From Phytoactinopolyspora endophytica (GTDB lineage: Bacteria > Actinomycetota > Actinomycetes > Jiangellales > Jiangellaceae), in the NCBI RefSeq assembly GCF_004138495.1, contig NZ_ML142851.1, forward strand, positions 390,697 through 398,580: a stretch of DNA of 7,884 nt. Reading direction: 5' to 3'. The notes beneath the pieces are model-generated. The model had not been told where the DNA came from, made no database searches, and saw only the letters and a list, made by a program, of their open reading frames with translations. The translations under genes and the position numbers were made by a program. Of the stretch, positions 1-6,111 are shown in pieces. How positions within the stretch are numbered: position 1 is the stretch's first letter; the number at the start of each line of letters is the position of its first letter.

Positions 1-1
1 G

Positions 2-1132
2 GTGACCTACGCGGCGGAGTTCTTCCGCTGGTTCTCCGAGGAAGCAGTCCGTGTTTATGGGCGGTACTCCGTGGCGCCGACCGGTGGTAGCCGGGTCCTG
101 ACGATGAAGCAGCCGGTGGGTCCGTCCTTCTTCATCACGCCGTGGAACTTTCCGATGGCGATGGGCACGCGCAAGATCGGTCCGGCTGTCGCCGCCGGCT
201 GCACGATCGTGATGAAGCCGGCAGCCGAGACACCGCTGTCGATGCTGGCGTTGGCCTCGATCCTCGCCGAAGCCGGGCTGCCCGACGGCGTGCTGAACGT
301 CATTCCGACGACGTCGGCCGGGGCGGTCTCCGGGCCGGTGATCCAGGACTCGAGGCTACGTAAGCTCTCCTTCACCGGTTCCACGCAGGTCGGTCGGATG
401 CTCATCGAGCAGTCGGCGCAGCAGGTGCTGCGGGTCTCGATGGAGCTGGGCGGCAACGCGCCGTTCCTGATCTTCGACGACGCGGACATCGATGCCGCCG
501 TCGACGGCGCCGTGCTGGCCAAGACGCGCAACATCGGCGAGGCGTGCACGGCGGCCAACCGGTTCCACGTGCACGAGTCGATTGCGGACGAGTTCTCTTC
601 GCGGCTCGCGGACCGTCTCTCGTCGTTGCGAGTGGGGCGCGGCACCGACGAAGGGGTCGACATCGGGCCGCTGATCAGCGCAAAGCAGCGGGATACGGTC
701 GAGGCTTTGCTCGGCGACGCCGTCGAACGCGGCGGACGCGTCGTGACCGGTGGTTCCCGGGTGGGCGACGTGGGCTACTTCTTCGAGCCGACCGTTGTCA
801 CGGACATCCGGAGCGACTCGCGGATCCTGTCCGAGGAGGTGTTCGGCCCCGTCGCACCGATCACCACGTTCAAGACCGACGACGAGGCGCTGACTCAGGC
901 GAACAACACAGAGTACGGCCTGGTCAGTTACGTGTACACGCGTGACCTGCAGCGCGCGCTTCGGGTCTGCGAAGGGCTCGAGAGCGGGATGGTCGGCCTG
1001 AACGCCGGCATGGTGTCCAACGTCGCCGCGCCGTTCGGAGGCGTCAAGGCCAGCGGCATCGGCCGTGAAGGCGGCTTCGAGGGCATCGAGGAGTTCCTCG
1101 AGACGAAGTACGTCTCCGTCTCGCTCCCATAG
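2..1132 (+). CDS. gabD: Succinate-semialdehyde dehydrogenase-type NAD(P)+ aldehyde dehydrogenase, 5'-truncated by window edge
   Basis: Aldehyde dehydrogenase superfamily enzyme that oxidises an aldehyde to the acid with NAD(P)+. The closest match I recognise is succinate-semialdehyde dehydrogenase, the last step of 4-aminobutyrate degradation to succinate. Visible (numbering from base 2): ITPWNFP with the oxyanion-hole Asn49; the cofactor-loop KPA; FTGST; general-base Glu148 in MELGG; catalytic Cys182 in GEACTAANR; EEVFGPV; and the C-terminal PFGGVKxSGIGREGG. The first in-frame GTG is at base 2, but ITPWNFP normally sits near residue 150, so roughly 100 N-terminal residues lie outside the window and this GTG is an internal Val codon. 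Cytoplasmic, no signal peptide. The TAG stop at 1130-1132 is followed 7 nt later by a palindromic repeat. Family is certain; substrate is inferred from overall similarity, and a related semialdehyde dehydrogenase is possible. Confidence 0.9.
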   Translation: MTYAAEFFRWFSEEAVRVYGRYSVAPTGGSRVLTMKQPVGPSFFITPWNFPMAMGTRKIGPAVAAGCTIVMKPAAETPLSMLALASILAEAGLPDGVLNVIPTTSAGAVSGPVIQDSRLRKLSFTGSTQVGRMLIEQSAQQVLRVSMELGGNAPFLIFDDADIDAAVDGAVLAKTRNIGEACTAANRFHVHESIADEFSSRLADRLSSLRVGRGTDEGVDIGPLISAKQRDTVEALLGDAVERGGRVVTGGSRVGDVGYFFEPTVVTDIRSDSRILSEEVFGPVAPITTFKTDDEALTQANNTEYGLVSYVYTRDLQRALRVCEGLESGMVGLNAGMVSNVAAPFGGVKASGIGREGGFEGIEEFLETKYVSVSLP

Positions 1133-1139
1133 CCGCGAA

Positions 1140-1184
1140 CGTCCTGCAGGGTGAGGGTTGTGGCCTTCAGCCTGCAGGACATTG
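1140..1184. repeat. Dispersed imperfect palindrome, copy A
   Basis: Left arm CGTCCTGCA (1140-1148) and right arm TGCAGGACA (1173-1181) are separated by 24 nt. Eight of nine arm positions are complementary, and extending inward gives a perfect 10-bp inverted repeat (GTCCTGCAGG / CCTGCAGGAC). The right arm continues as ATTG. It starts 7 nt after the TAG stop of the aldehyde dehydrogenase. No T-run follows, so if it terminates transcription it would do so without a U-tract. The same arms and spacing recur at 3888 and 5560. Confidence 0.7.
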
Positions 1185-1216
1185 ACGTGTGTGTGGGGTG
1201 TGAGAGAACGGGATCG

Positions 1217-2686
1217 ATGGGTACAGGCGGTTCCGTGGTGACTTTGCCTGATCTCAACGAGTTCACGCGGTGGAACGAGGAACTGGCCGAGCTGGGATCG
1301 AGACTGACGGGAACCGCTGCGCACCGACGATTCGTGGATACACTCGTGGAGCGCCTGGACCATCTCGGGTTGGAGGTCTACCGCGATGAGTTGCGATTCC
1401 GGCAGTGGGAACCGCGGCGCTGGGAAGTGCGGCTGAACGCGGCGGCACCACCGGAATCCGCCACACCGCGCAGCCTGACGGTGACGTCGCCGTTCCCATA
1501 CTCCGGTGAGACGCCGCCGGACGGAGTCACGGCTCCGCTGACGCACTGCGGCAGAGCTCCCGGAGCGTTCGACGATGCCGCCGGACGGATCGCGATAGTG
1601 GAGATGCCGACGCCGCCCGTTCCGACGGCGATACTGCGGCGTCGCTCGGGGCGGTTGCCGCCGACGCTGACCAACCCGATGCTCGGGTCGTTCGTCCGGC
1701 CGCCGGACATCGCTGCCGCACGCGCCGCGGGTGTTCGTGCCGTGGTCTGCGTGTGGCGGTCTGTGTCCACGGAGAACGCTGCCGGCCAGGCACTGCCGTT
1801 CACCATGCCCTACCAGGGCTGCCCGGCGGTGTGGGTCGACGGGCAGAGCGGTGACGAGTTGATCGAGGCTGCGCGGCGCGGCGACCATGCGACCGTGATC
1901 CTGGATGCTGAAGTCACCGACGACGCCGCCACGCACACCATATGGGCCGAGCTACCTGGCTCCGATCCGAACTGCGCCGACGAGAATGTCATCGTCAACA
2001 CGCATACCGATGGGCCGAACGTCGTCGAGGAGAACGGCCCTCTTGCGCTGCTGGCGCTGGCGCGCCGTGCGCTAGGTGACGGGAATCCGCGCTGGCGGAG
2101 GCCACATACGTTCGTCTTCGTCAGCGGCCATTTCCGGATCCCGGACGTCTCCGTGGACCGCCATGGGCAGGCCACCAGCACCTGGCTGGATGATCATCGT
2201 GACCGATGGGACGGTGCACCGGGTCATCGCACCGCTGTCGCAGGCGTGACGATCGAACACCTTGGCGCCGCGGAATGGGACGATCGGCGCGGGCGGACGG
2301 GCTACCGGCCCACGGGAGCACCCGCTCATGAGCTCGTCTACACCGGCAACCCGGAGATGGAACGGATCTACCAGGCGGCGTCCCGGCTACAGCGGCCACG
2401 CCGGCCGGTGACGTTGCGGCCAACGTTCGGCGTGTACTTCGGTGAGGGAGCCGGTCTTTACCGGTCCGGGTTACCGACCATCTCGCTCGTCCCCGGGCCG
2501 ACCCATCTGATGGCCGAGGCCGCGGACGGTGGCTGGCGCTGGTTCGATCCGAAGCTCGCGCACGCACAGCTGATGACGTTCGCCCGGGTGCTCGACGAGA
2601 TCGACCGGACGCCGACATCGCAGCTTGGCCGTGCGCAGCCTCAGGCCGGCGCGGCCGTCGCCCGGCTCGTCGAACGGTTCATCTAA
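1217..2686 (+). CDS. M28-like metallopeptidase-fold protein with altered active site (489 aa)
   Basis: Probable cytoplasmic zinc aminopeptidase-like protein; substrate unknown. The start is taken as ATG 1217, with GAGA about 10 nt upstream. The open frame extends to GTG 1151, but that lies inside palindrome A and would add an unconvincing leader. Residues 19-45 (RLTG, HRRFVDTLVERL, GLEVYRD) match the usual M28 N-terminus. About residues 150-230 resemble a PA-type insert (AAGVRAVVCVW, followed by a PAVWVDGQSGDELIEAA segment). Metal-ligand candidates are His263 and Asp265 (HTDG), Glu271/272 (VEENG), Glu347 (IEHLG) and His430 (PTHL). Canonical M28 enzymes carry an EE pair after the FVF strand; here that strand reads FVFVSGHFR, with His305 near that position. 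No signal peptide or membrane segment. The stop overlaps the stop of the minus-strand RDD remnant by 4 bp. Fold assignment fairly sure, catalytic activity uncertain. Confidence 0.72.
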   Translation: MGTGGSVVTLPDLNEFTRWNEELAELGSRLTGTAAHRRFVDTLVERLDHLGLEVYRDELRFRQWEPRRWEVRLNAAAPPESATPRSLTVTSPFPYSGETPPDGVTAPLTHCGRAPGAFDDAAGRIAIVEMPTPPVPTAILRRRSGRLPPTLTNPMLGSFVRPPDIAAARAAGVRAVVCVWRSVSTENAAGQALPFTMPYQGCPAVWVDGQSGDELIEAARRGDHATVILDAEVTDDAATHTIWAELPGSDPNCADENVIVNTHTDGPNVVEENGPLALLALARRALGDGNPRWRRPHTFVFVSGHFRIPDVSVDRHGQATSTWLDDHRDRWDGAPGHRTAVAGVTIEHLGAAEWDDRRGRTGYRPTGAPAHELVYTGNPEMERIYQAASRLQRPRRPVTLRPTFGVYFGEGAGLYRSGLPTISLVPGPTHLMAEAADGGWRWFDPKLAHAQLMTFARVLDEIDRTPTSQLGRAQPQAGAAVARLVERFI

Positions 2687-3112
2687 CTGAGCGCAGCTCC
2701 TGGATACGGAGGGCCGCCGGCAGGCCCCTGCGGTGGCGGCCCTGGTGGCACGGCGCCGGGCCAGTTCGCGGGAGGCTGCTGCGGAGGGTAGCCGGGCTGC
2801 GTTCCGGGTGCGTACGCCGGCGCGTTCGTCAGCCGCACCGGCACGGGCTGGCCGGCAGCGCTGGCCCGGACAACCCATGTCTTGGCCACCCGGTCACCTA
2901 GCCGTTGGCGGTCAGGCGATGACACGGCCACGAAGAAACCCACGGCCGGCACCAGATACGGAAAAGCATCGACGATCAGTAGGAGGTAGCCGCCCCTCTT
3001 CGCTTTCGCGTAGTGGTCAGCGATGCTAGTGGCGCTGCCATCATGTCGCGACGTCTTGGAACATGGGACGGCCGATGCGGACCCGTGGTTCCGTCTGAAT
3101 TGACTGTGGGCG
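2683..3112 (-). pseudogene. RDD-family membrane protein remnant, N-terminally truncated and frameshifted
   Basis: Read on the minus strand, 3112-3044 encodes 23 codons between two stops, ending RIGRPMFQDVAT and then TGA (3043-3041). The RDD-like reading resumes in a different frame from about 3033 (ATSIADHYAKAKRGGY) and runs to a TAG at 2685-2683. This C-terminal part contains a hydrophobic segment (LLLIVDAFPYLVPAVGFFVAV) and the typical RDD ending SSPDRQRLGDRVAKTWVVR. It finishes with a Pro/Gly/Gln-rich tail of about 45 residues. The two frames join as if one RDD domain had been broken by a small insertion or deletion between about 3030 and 3046. The expected N-terminal RDD motif and first membrane helices are absent, because AlaX begins divergently at 3143. 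Only the last part could be translated, from GTG 2952 (89 codons), which seems unlikely to be functional. RDD proteins are inner-membrane proteins of mostly unclear role. Confidence 0.75.
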
Positions 3113-3142
3113 TCACCCGCCGTTGCGAGTAGAGTCTTCAGC

Positions 3143-3880
3143 GTGCGGCATGATCACCACGGCCGGACACACCGGCTGGAGCTTGACGATCAGACACTCC
3201 GCGAGTGGGAGTGCACGGTGCTCGCGTCCGATCCGGAGGACGGGATCGTGCTCGATCGCTCCGCGTTCTACCCGGGCGGCGGAGGGCAGCCTCCAGACCG
3301 AGGAGTGCTGCTGTGGGGTGGCGTCCAGACCCGGATCGCCGGAGTACGCGCGCGGGACGACTTCTGGTTGATCCCGGAGCCGGAGGACCCGTTGCCACCG
3401 GTCGGCGCAGCCGTCCAGGGCGCTATCGACGACGAGCGCCGGAGCATGCTCATGCGCACCCACTCCGGGCTGCATGTGCTCTGCGGTGTCATGTTCCGCG
3501 ACTTCGGTGTCCCGGTGACGGGCGGCAACATGGAGCCGGGTGAGGCGCGGCTGGACTTCGACTTTGCCGAGGTTCCGCCCGGGTTCAAGGACACCCTGAC
3601 CGAGGCGCTCAACGCCGAGGTCGCCGCTGACCGTGCCATTCAGGTGAAGGTGCTGCCTCGCGAAGAGGCATACCAGCTCGGCCCGATCATCAAGACCGCG
3701 ACCGATCTGCTCCCGCCGGACCTCGCGGTGGTCCGCCTGATCGATATCAATGGCCTGGACCTGCAGGCCGACGGCGGTACACATGTCGCTTCCACCAAGC
3801 AGATCGGTCGGATCGAGGTCAAGAAGGTCGAGAACAAGGGGCGGGGGTTCCGCCGGGTGCGCCTGCGTATCCCTGAGTAG
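3143..3880 (+). CDS. AlaX-type alanyl-tRNA editing protein (245 aa)
   Basis: Trans-editing hydrolase that resembles the AlaRS editing domain; family members deacylate mischarged Ser- or Gly-tRNA(Ala) in the cytoplasm. Start GTG 3143 is preceded by AGTAGAG about 9 nt upstream, and no better start lies nearby. The N-terminal barrel has the AlaRS-like signature DRSAFYPGGGGQPPDRG (about residues 38-54). The metal-binding motif HxxxH is His107-His111 (HSGLH). The second motif, normally CxxxH in CGGTH, is D210GGTH214 here, so Asp replaces the Cys ligand. The end (TKQIGRIEVKKVENKGRGFRRVRL) is typical of the family. Length fits the two-domain form lacking the AlaRS C-terminal domain. It is divergent from the RDD remnant and convergent with the RNA methyltransferase. 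Family assignment is strong; tRNA substrate not determinable from sequence. Confidence 0.9.
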   Translation: MRHDHHGRTHRLELDDQTLREWECTVLASDPEDGIVLDRSAFYPGGGGQPPDRGVLLWGGVQTRIAGVRARDDFWLIPEPEDPLPPVGAAVQGAIDDERRSMLMRTHSGLHVLCGVMFRDFGVPVTGGNMEPGEARLDFDFAEVPPGFKDTLTEALNAEVAADRAIQVKVLPREEAYQLGPIIKTATDLLPPDLAVVRLIDINGLDLQADGGTHVASTKQIGRIEVKKVENKGRGFRRVRLRIPE

Positions 3881-3887
3881 CGGGTAG

Positions 3888-3932
3888 CGTCCTGCAGCGC
3901 GAACGCCCCGCGCCGCACGGTGCAGGACGTTG
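3888..3932. repeat. Dispersed imperfect palindrome, copy B
   Basis: Left arm CGTCCTGCA (3888-3896) and right arm TGCAGGACG (3921-3929) form a perfect 9-bp inverted repeat with a 24-nt GC-rich spacer, and the right arm continues GTTG. It begins 7 nt after the TAG stop of AlaX, the same offset as copy A from its gene. It lies between two convergent genes, so it could also serve as a bidirectional terminator. No T-run is present on either side. Confidence 0.75.
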
Positions 3933-4007
3933 CCGCCCTCGTCCGCGATCTGGCTCGATTCCCTGACGTTCCAGCAGTGTGAATGGGTGTCGATGGCTGT
4001 CCGCGAA

Positions 4008-5180
4008 TCACGGACGATAGTTCGCAAGCAAAGGACGATTGTCCTGGCGATGGAGCAGGTAGATCCGCGGGTGATGTCCTTTCGCCCAGACTCGTTTCTC
4101 CTCGATGAGCCGCCATCGACCACTCGGCTCCGCTAAGCAACGTCGCATGATCTTGACTCGGTGAGTGATGATCACCAGGCGCGCCTTCGGCGTGGCGAGC
4201 TCGGCCGCCCTATGCAAAAGCATTCTGTGCAGGGCGAAAGCGTCCTCAGGTGTCCTCACCTTGTCGCCCCATGGTGGATCGGCGAAGATGACGTCGTAGG
4301 ACCCTTGGCCAGCCCAGCCGTCGTTGACGTCGGCGAGATGTAGCTGCACGTGTTCCCGCACACCGGCTGCGGACAGGTTGTGGTCGCTTGCCCGCAGCAC
4401 CTCACGATCGTGATCGACACCCGCCGCGTGCGCCGCGCCGCAGATCAGAAGCCGTTCGACCAGCAACGTCCCGGATCCACACATGAGGTTGAGCACCCGA
4501 TCCGTCCGGCGTGGCCTGCTCATCCGTACCGCTGCTGCGGCCACGGTGGCATTGAGCGCGCCCGGGAAGCCGGCCACCCGCCATGGCCGGACCGACAACG
4601 GCCTGGGCGACAGACGGATGAGCACTTGCCAGCCGTACCCAGCGGGCGCTCGTCGGACGCGCAGCACACAAGCGCCTGAACCTGGGACGGCGGTCATTCC
4701 CGCCGACTCCGCTAGTCGCCTGCTCAGTTCCTGAAACACGCGGGAGTCCGATCCTGCGGCTTCGATCCGAAATGATCTCATCTGCTCTGTTTCGGCAGGC
4801 TCTAGCCGGGCTGCCAACCGCATCGCCGCGGCGATGCGCTGGAGACGCTCGGGACTGGTCAACGAGCGTGGCCGGGGAACGTCGAAGTCGAGCACCAGGA
4901 ATGCCGCAACGATGGTGCGAAGATCGCACACTGGCTTCAGAGTGTCGGCAGAACGACCTGCAGCAGACAGCGTGACGACGACGGCGTCGTCACGCTCCGG
5001 TACTGCTCGGACAGGCGCTGTCAGCCGGAGGCGCTCGATCGCCTCGGCTACGACGATCTCGGCCATGCCGGGAAGACAGGTCAGTTCGATCCGAGTGGGA
5101 CCTTGACCAACGGATGCGCCGTGACGTCGTTGGGGCTTGCGGTCCGGACGTGGTTGTGGACGGGACGAGCTGTGACTCAT
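4008..5180 (-). CDS. THUMP-like class I SAM-dependent RNA methyltransferase (390 aa)
   Basis: Predicted tRNA/rRNA guanine-N2-type methyltransferase of the TrmN/Trm14/RlmL group; target base not predictable here. Numbering from ATG 5180: residues about 30-48 (TRIELTCLPGMAEIVVAEAI) match the N-terminal ferredoxin-like start of this group. Residues 70-190 would hold the THUMP-like region. RPWRVAGFPGALN (about 198-210) precedes the Rossmann domain. SAM motif I is NLMCGSG (231-237), an acidic motif II is GVDHD, and catalytic motif IV is DPPWG (301-305), a variant of the usual N/DPPYG. The frame is open to GTG 5267, which would add 29 residues. I chose ATG 5180 because the extension shows no family similarity, though neither start has a clear ribosome-binding site. 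The first 28 residues are basic and Pro/Ser-rich. Convergent with AlaX; monocistronic in this window. Confidence 0.85.
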   Translation of the reverse strand: MSHSSSRPQPRPDRKPQRRHGASVGQGPTRIELTCLPGMAEIVVAEAIERLRLTAPVRAVPERDDAVVVTLSAAGRSADTLKPVCDLRTIVAAFLVLDFDVPRPRSLTSPERLQRIAAAMRLAARLEPAETEQMRSFRIEAAGSDSRVFQELSRRLAESAGMTAVPGSGACVLRVRRAPAGYGWQVLIRLSPRPLSVRPWRVAGFPGALNATVAAAAVRMSRPRRTDRVLNLMCGSGTLLVERLLICGAAHAAGVDHDREVLRASDHNLSAAGVREHVQLHLADVNDGWAGQGSYDVIFADPPWGDKVRTPEDAFALHRMLLHRAAELATPKARLVIITHRVKIMRRCLAEPSGRWRLIEEKRVWAKGHHPRIYLLHRQDNRPLLANYRP

Positions 5181-5559
5181 GGAAGGCGACCCCAGATGCG
5201 GGAGTGCGCGCTGTCCGGGCGTCAGTGAAGCCGCACGCTGCGCGGGCGGTGCCGCGGAAAGGCACACTCAGACGACGGTGAGCTGCCCGACCGTTCACCG
5301 AACCAGGCCGGGCTGTCGTCTGCCGATGAGGGCCACGCCTATGCAGCGGCTGGGAGAGGAACACCAGGTCGCAGCACGTTCAGAGCGATCATCGGCGGGT
5401 CACTGGGCTGTCATCGTCGCCGAATCTAGCAGTCCCACGATCGAGTGCATACCGATTTTCGTGCCGGCGCCAACCGTGGATCGTGCTCGATGCGCATGTC
5501 GGCGTCCTGCGCCACAGCCTGTAGACGGAAGGTCGTCCCTGATCGAGTGGCAGCTGTGG
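5181..5559. other. Intergenic stretch between divergent genes, no gene recognised
   Basis: Open frames exist on both strands (for example 5179-5760 plus and 5426-5773 minus), but their translations are rich in Arg, Ser, Thr and Cys without motifs, as expected for chance frames in GC-rich DNA. No tRNA-like cloverleaf was seen. The segment should hold the promoter of the minus-strand methyltransferase, but I could not place convincing -35/-10 boxes. GGCGTCCTGC at 5501-5510 repeats exactly at 5558-5567, where it forms the left arm of palindrome copy C. Confidence 0.5.
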
Positions 5560-5604
5560 CGTCCTGCATCGCGAGCGCCGAGGACCACGCATTGCCGGAC
5601 GTTG
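5560..5604. repeat. Dispersed imperfect palindrome, copy C
   Basis: Left arm CGTCCTGCA (5560-5568) and right arm TGCCGGACG (5593-5601) have one mismatch and exactly the same 24-nt spacing as copies A and B. The right arm continues GTTG, as in B. The spacer matches that of copy B at 14 of 24 aligned positions by eye, so B and C look homologous beyond the arms. Unlike A and B it does not follow a gene end, so it is not simply a terminator. Confidence 0.65.
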
Positions 5605-5632
5605 TCTGGGTCTGCGCAAGGACACATAGGTC

Positions 5633-5663
5633 TTGACCGGTTAGGGGTGTGTCAAGGTACCTT
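5633..5663 (+). promoter_or_regulatory. Possible promoter of the small HTH gene
   Basis: TTGACC (5633-5638) resembles a -35 box. TACCTT (5658-5663) fits the TAnnnT -10 pattern at a rather long 19-bp spacing. The -10 box would lie inside the 18-bp palindrome, and transcription would begin at about 5670, the A of the ATG, giving a leaderless mRNA. Box matches are imperfect, so this is a proposal. Confidence 0.35.
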
Positions 5664-5667
5664 GACA
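5650..5667. promoter_or_regulatory. 18-bp perfect palindrome, putative operator of the HTH gene
   Basis: TGTCAAGGTACCTTGACA is identical to its reverse complement over all 18 bases and ends 2 bp before ATG 5670. Its position over the promoter/start region of a gene for a small HTH protein suggests an autorepression site for a dimer. The half-site is TGTCAAGGT. The alternative, that it is an mRNA hairpin, is less likely because the palindrome has no loop. Confidence 0.7.
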
Positions 5668-5669
5668 GT

Positions 5670-5903
5670 ATGGGTGACAGTGACAGAGTTAATGTGCGAG
5701 TGGATCTCAACATCGACGGTGACTGGGACAACAACCCGATCGTCGTCATCGAAGGCATAGGCGCGGGCATCATAGGGATGGACCCGCCGCTCAGGCGGGC
5801 TGTGATGCTCGCTCGTCAACAGGGGATCTCCTGGGAGCGGATCGGTAAGGCCCTGGGTGTGAGCCGGCAGGCCGCATGGGAACGCTTCTCATCGGAGACA
5901 TGA
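5670..5903 (+). CDS. Small helix-turn-helix DNA-binding protein (77 aa)
   Basis: Likely transcription regulator. Residues 1-36 are acidic and strand-prone (VNVRVDLNIDGDWDNNPIVVIEGIGAG). Residues 39-50 (PPLRRAVMLARQ) form a helix leading into an HTH at 51-73 (GISWERIGKALGVSRQAAWERF). The 'SWxxIGxALGVSRQAAWxRF' form is a recurrent actinobacterial HTH, resembling sigma-70 region 4 or XRE-type helices. No cysteines or ligand-binding domain are present, so any signal would have to act through a partner or through dimerisation. Start: ATG 5670 lies 2 bp downstream of the palindrome. The in-frame GTG 5649 would place the palindrome inside the coding sequence and is less likely. There is no good Shine-Dalgarno (AAGG at 5654-5657 is 12 nt away), consistent with a leaderless message. 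The next gene starts 208 bp downstream, so it may be monocistronic. Confidence 0.8.
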   Translation: MGDSDRVNVRVDLNIDGDWDNNPIVVIEGIGAGIIGMDPPLRRAVMLARQQGISWERIGKALGVSRQAAWERFSSET

Positions 5904-6093
5904 GGCCATCTGCGTTGCGTGGCGCCGTTCGATGAGTTCGATGCGGAGACGCTGTACAGCCGCTGCGACAGCGTGCGCACGCCTTCGTCGTTGAGCGACA
6001 GTGCGCCCATCCCGAGCCGGCTTTCTTGCGGCACGACGCAGGTGGAAGATCCTCGGTGCCGTATTGGTTGACGCAGACAATCAGGTGGCCGAT

Positions 6094-6106
6094 TCCTTCG
6101 AAGGAG
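6094..6106 (+). promoter_or_regulatory. Shine-Dalgarno deciding the TTG start of the peroxidase, inside a 12-bp palindrome
   Basis: AAGGAG (6101-6106) lies 5 nt before TTG 6112 and is the strongest ribosome-binding site in the window; it fixes the start at TTG. It is the right half of the perfect palindrome TCCTTCGAAGGA (6094-6105). In mRNA this could form a 4-bp stem covering part of the site. Confidence 0.65.
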
Positions 6107-6111
6107 AGACC

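Noticed and set aside
1151..1216. Upstream GTG start for the M28-like gene
   Set aside because: It lies in the spacer of palindrome A and adds 22 residues unlike the family N-terminus; ATG 1217 has a better-placed purine-rich site.
356..1936. 526-codon minus-strand open frame
   Set aside because: It lies antisense to the aldehyde dehydrogenase and M28-like genes. Its translation is Arg/His-rich without domains, a typical GC-skew shadow frame.
3930..4136. Short plus-strand frame of 68 codons after AlaX
   Set aside because: It overlaps the end of the methyltransferase in antisense and shows no motif or ribosome-binding site.
5503..5536. Possible fourth copy of the CGTCCTGCA palindrome
   Set aside because: The left arm matches 8 of 9, but the right arm at the required 24-nt spacing is absent. 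A degenerate arm-like string at 5527-5536 has the wrong distance.
5179..5760. 193-codon plus-strand open frame across the 5.2-5.7 kb gap
   Set aside because: Composition is Arg/Ser/Thr/Cys-rich with no motif, it crosses the palindrome and the HTH start in another frame, and no ribosome-binding site was seen.
6068..6096. Housekeeping promoter for the peroxidase from TTGACG at 6068
   Set aside because: At 17-bp spacing the -10 position reads GATTCC, which does not fit TAnnnT, and there would be almost no room for the ribosome-binding site.
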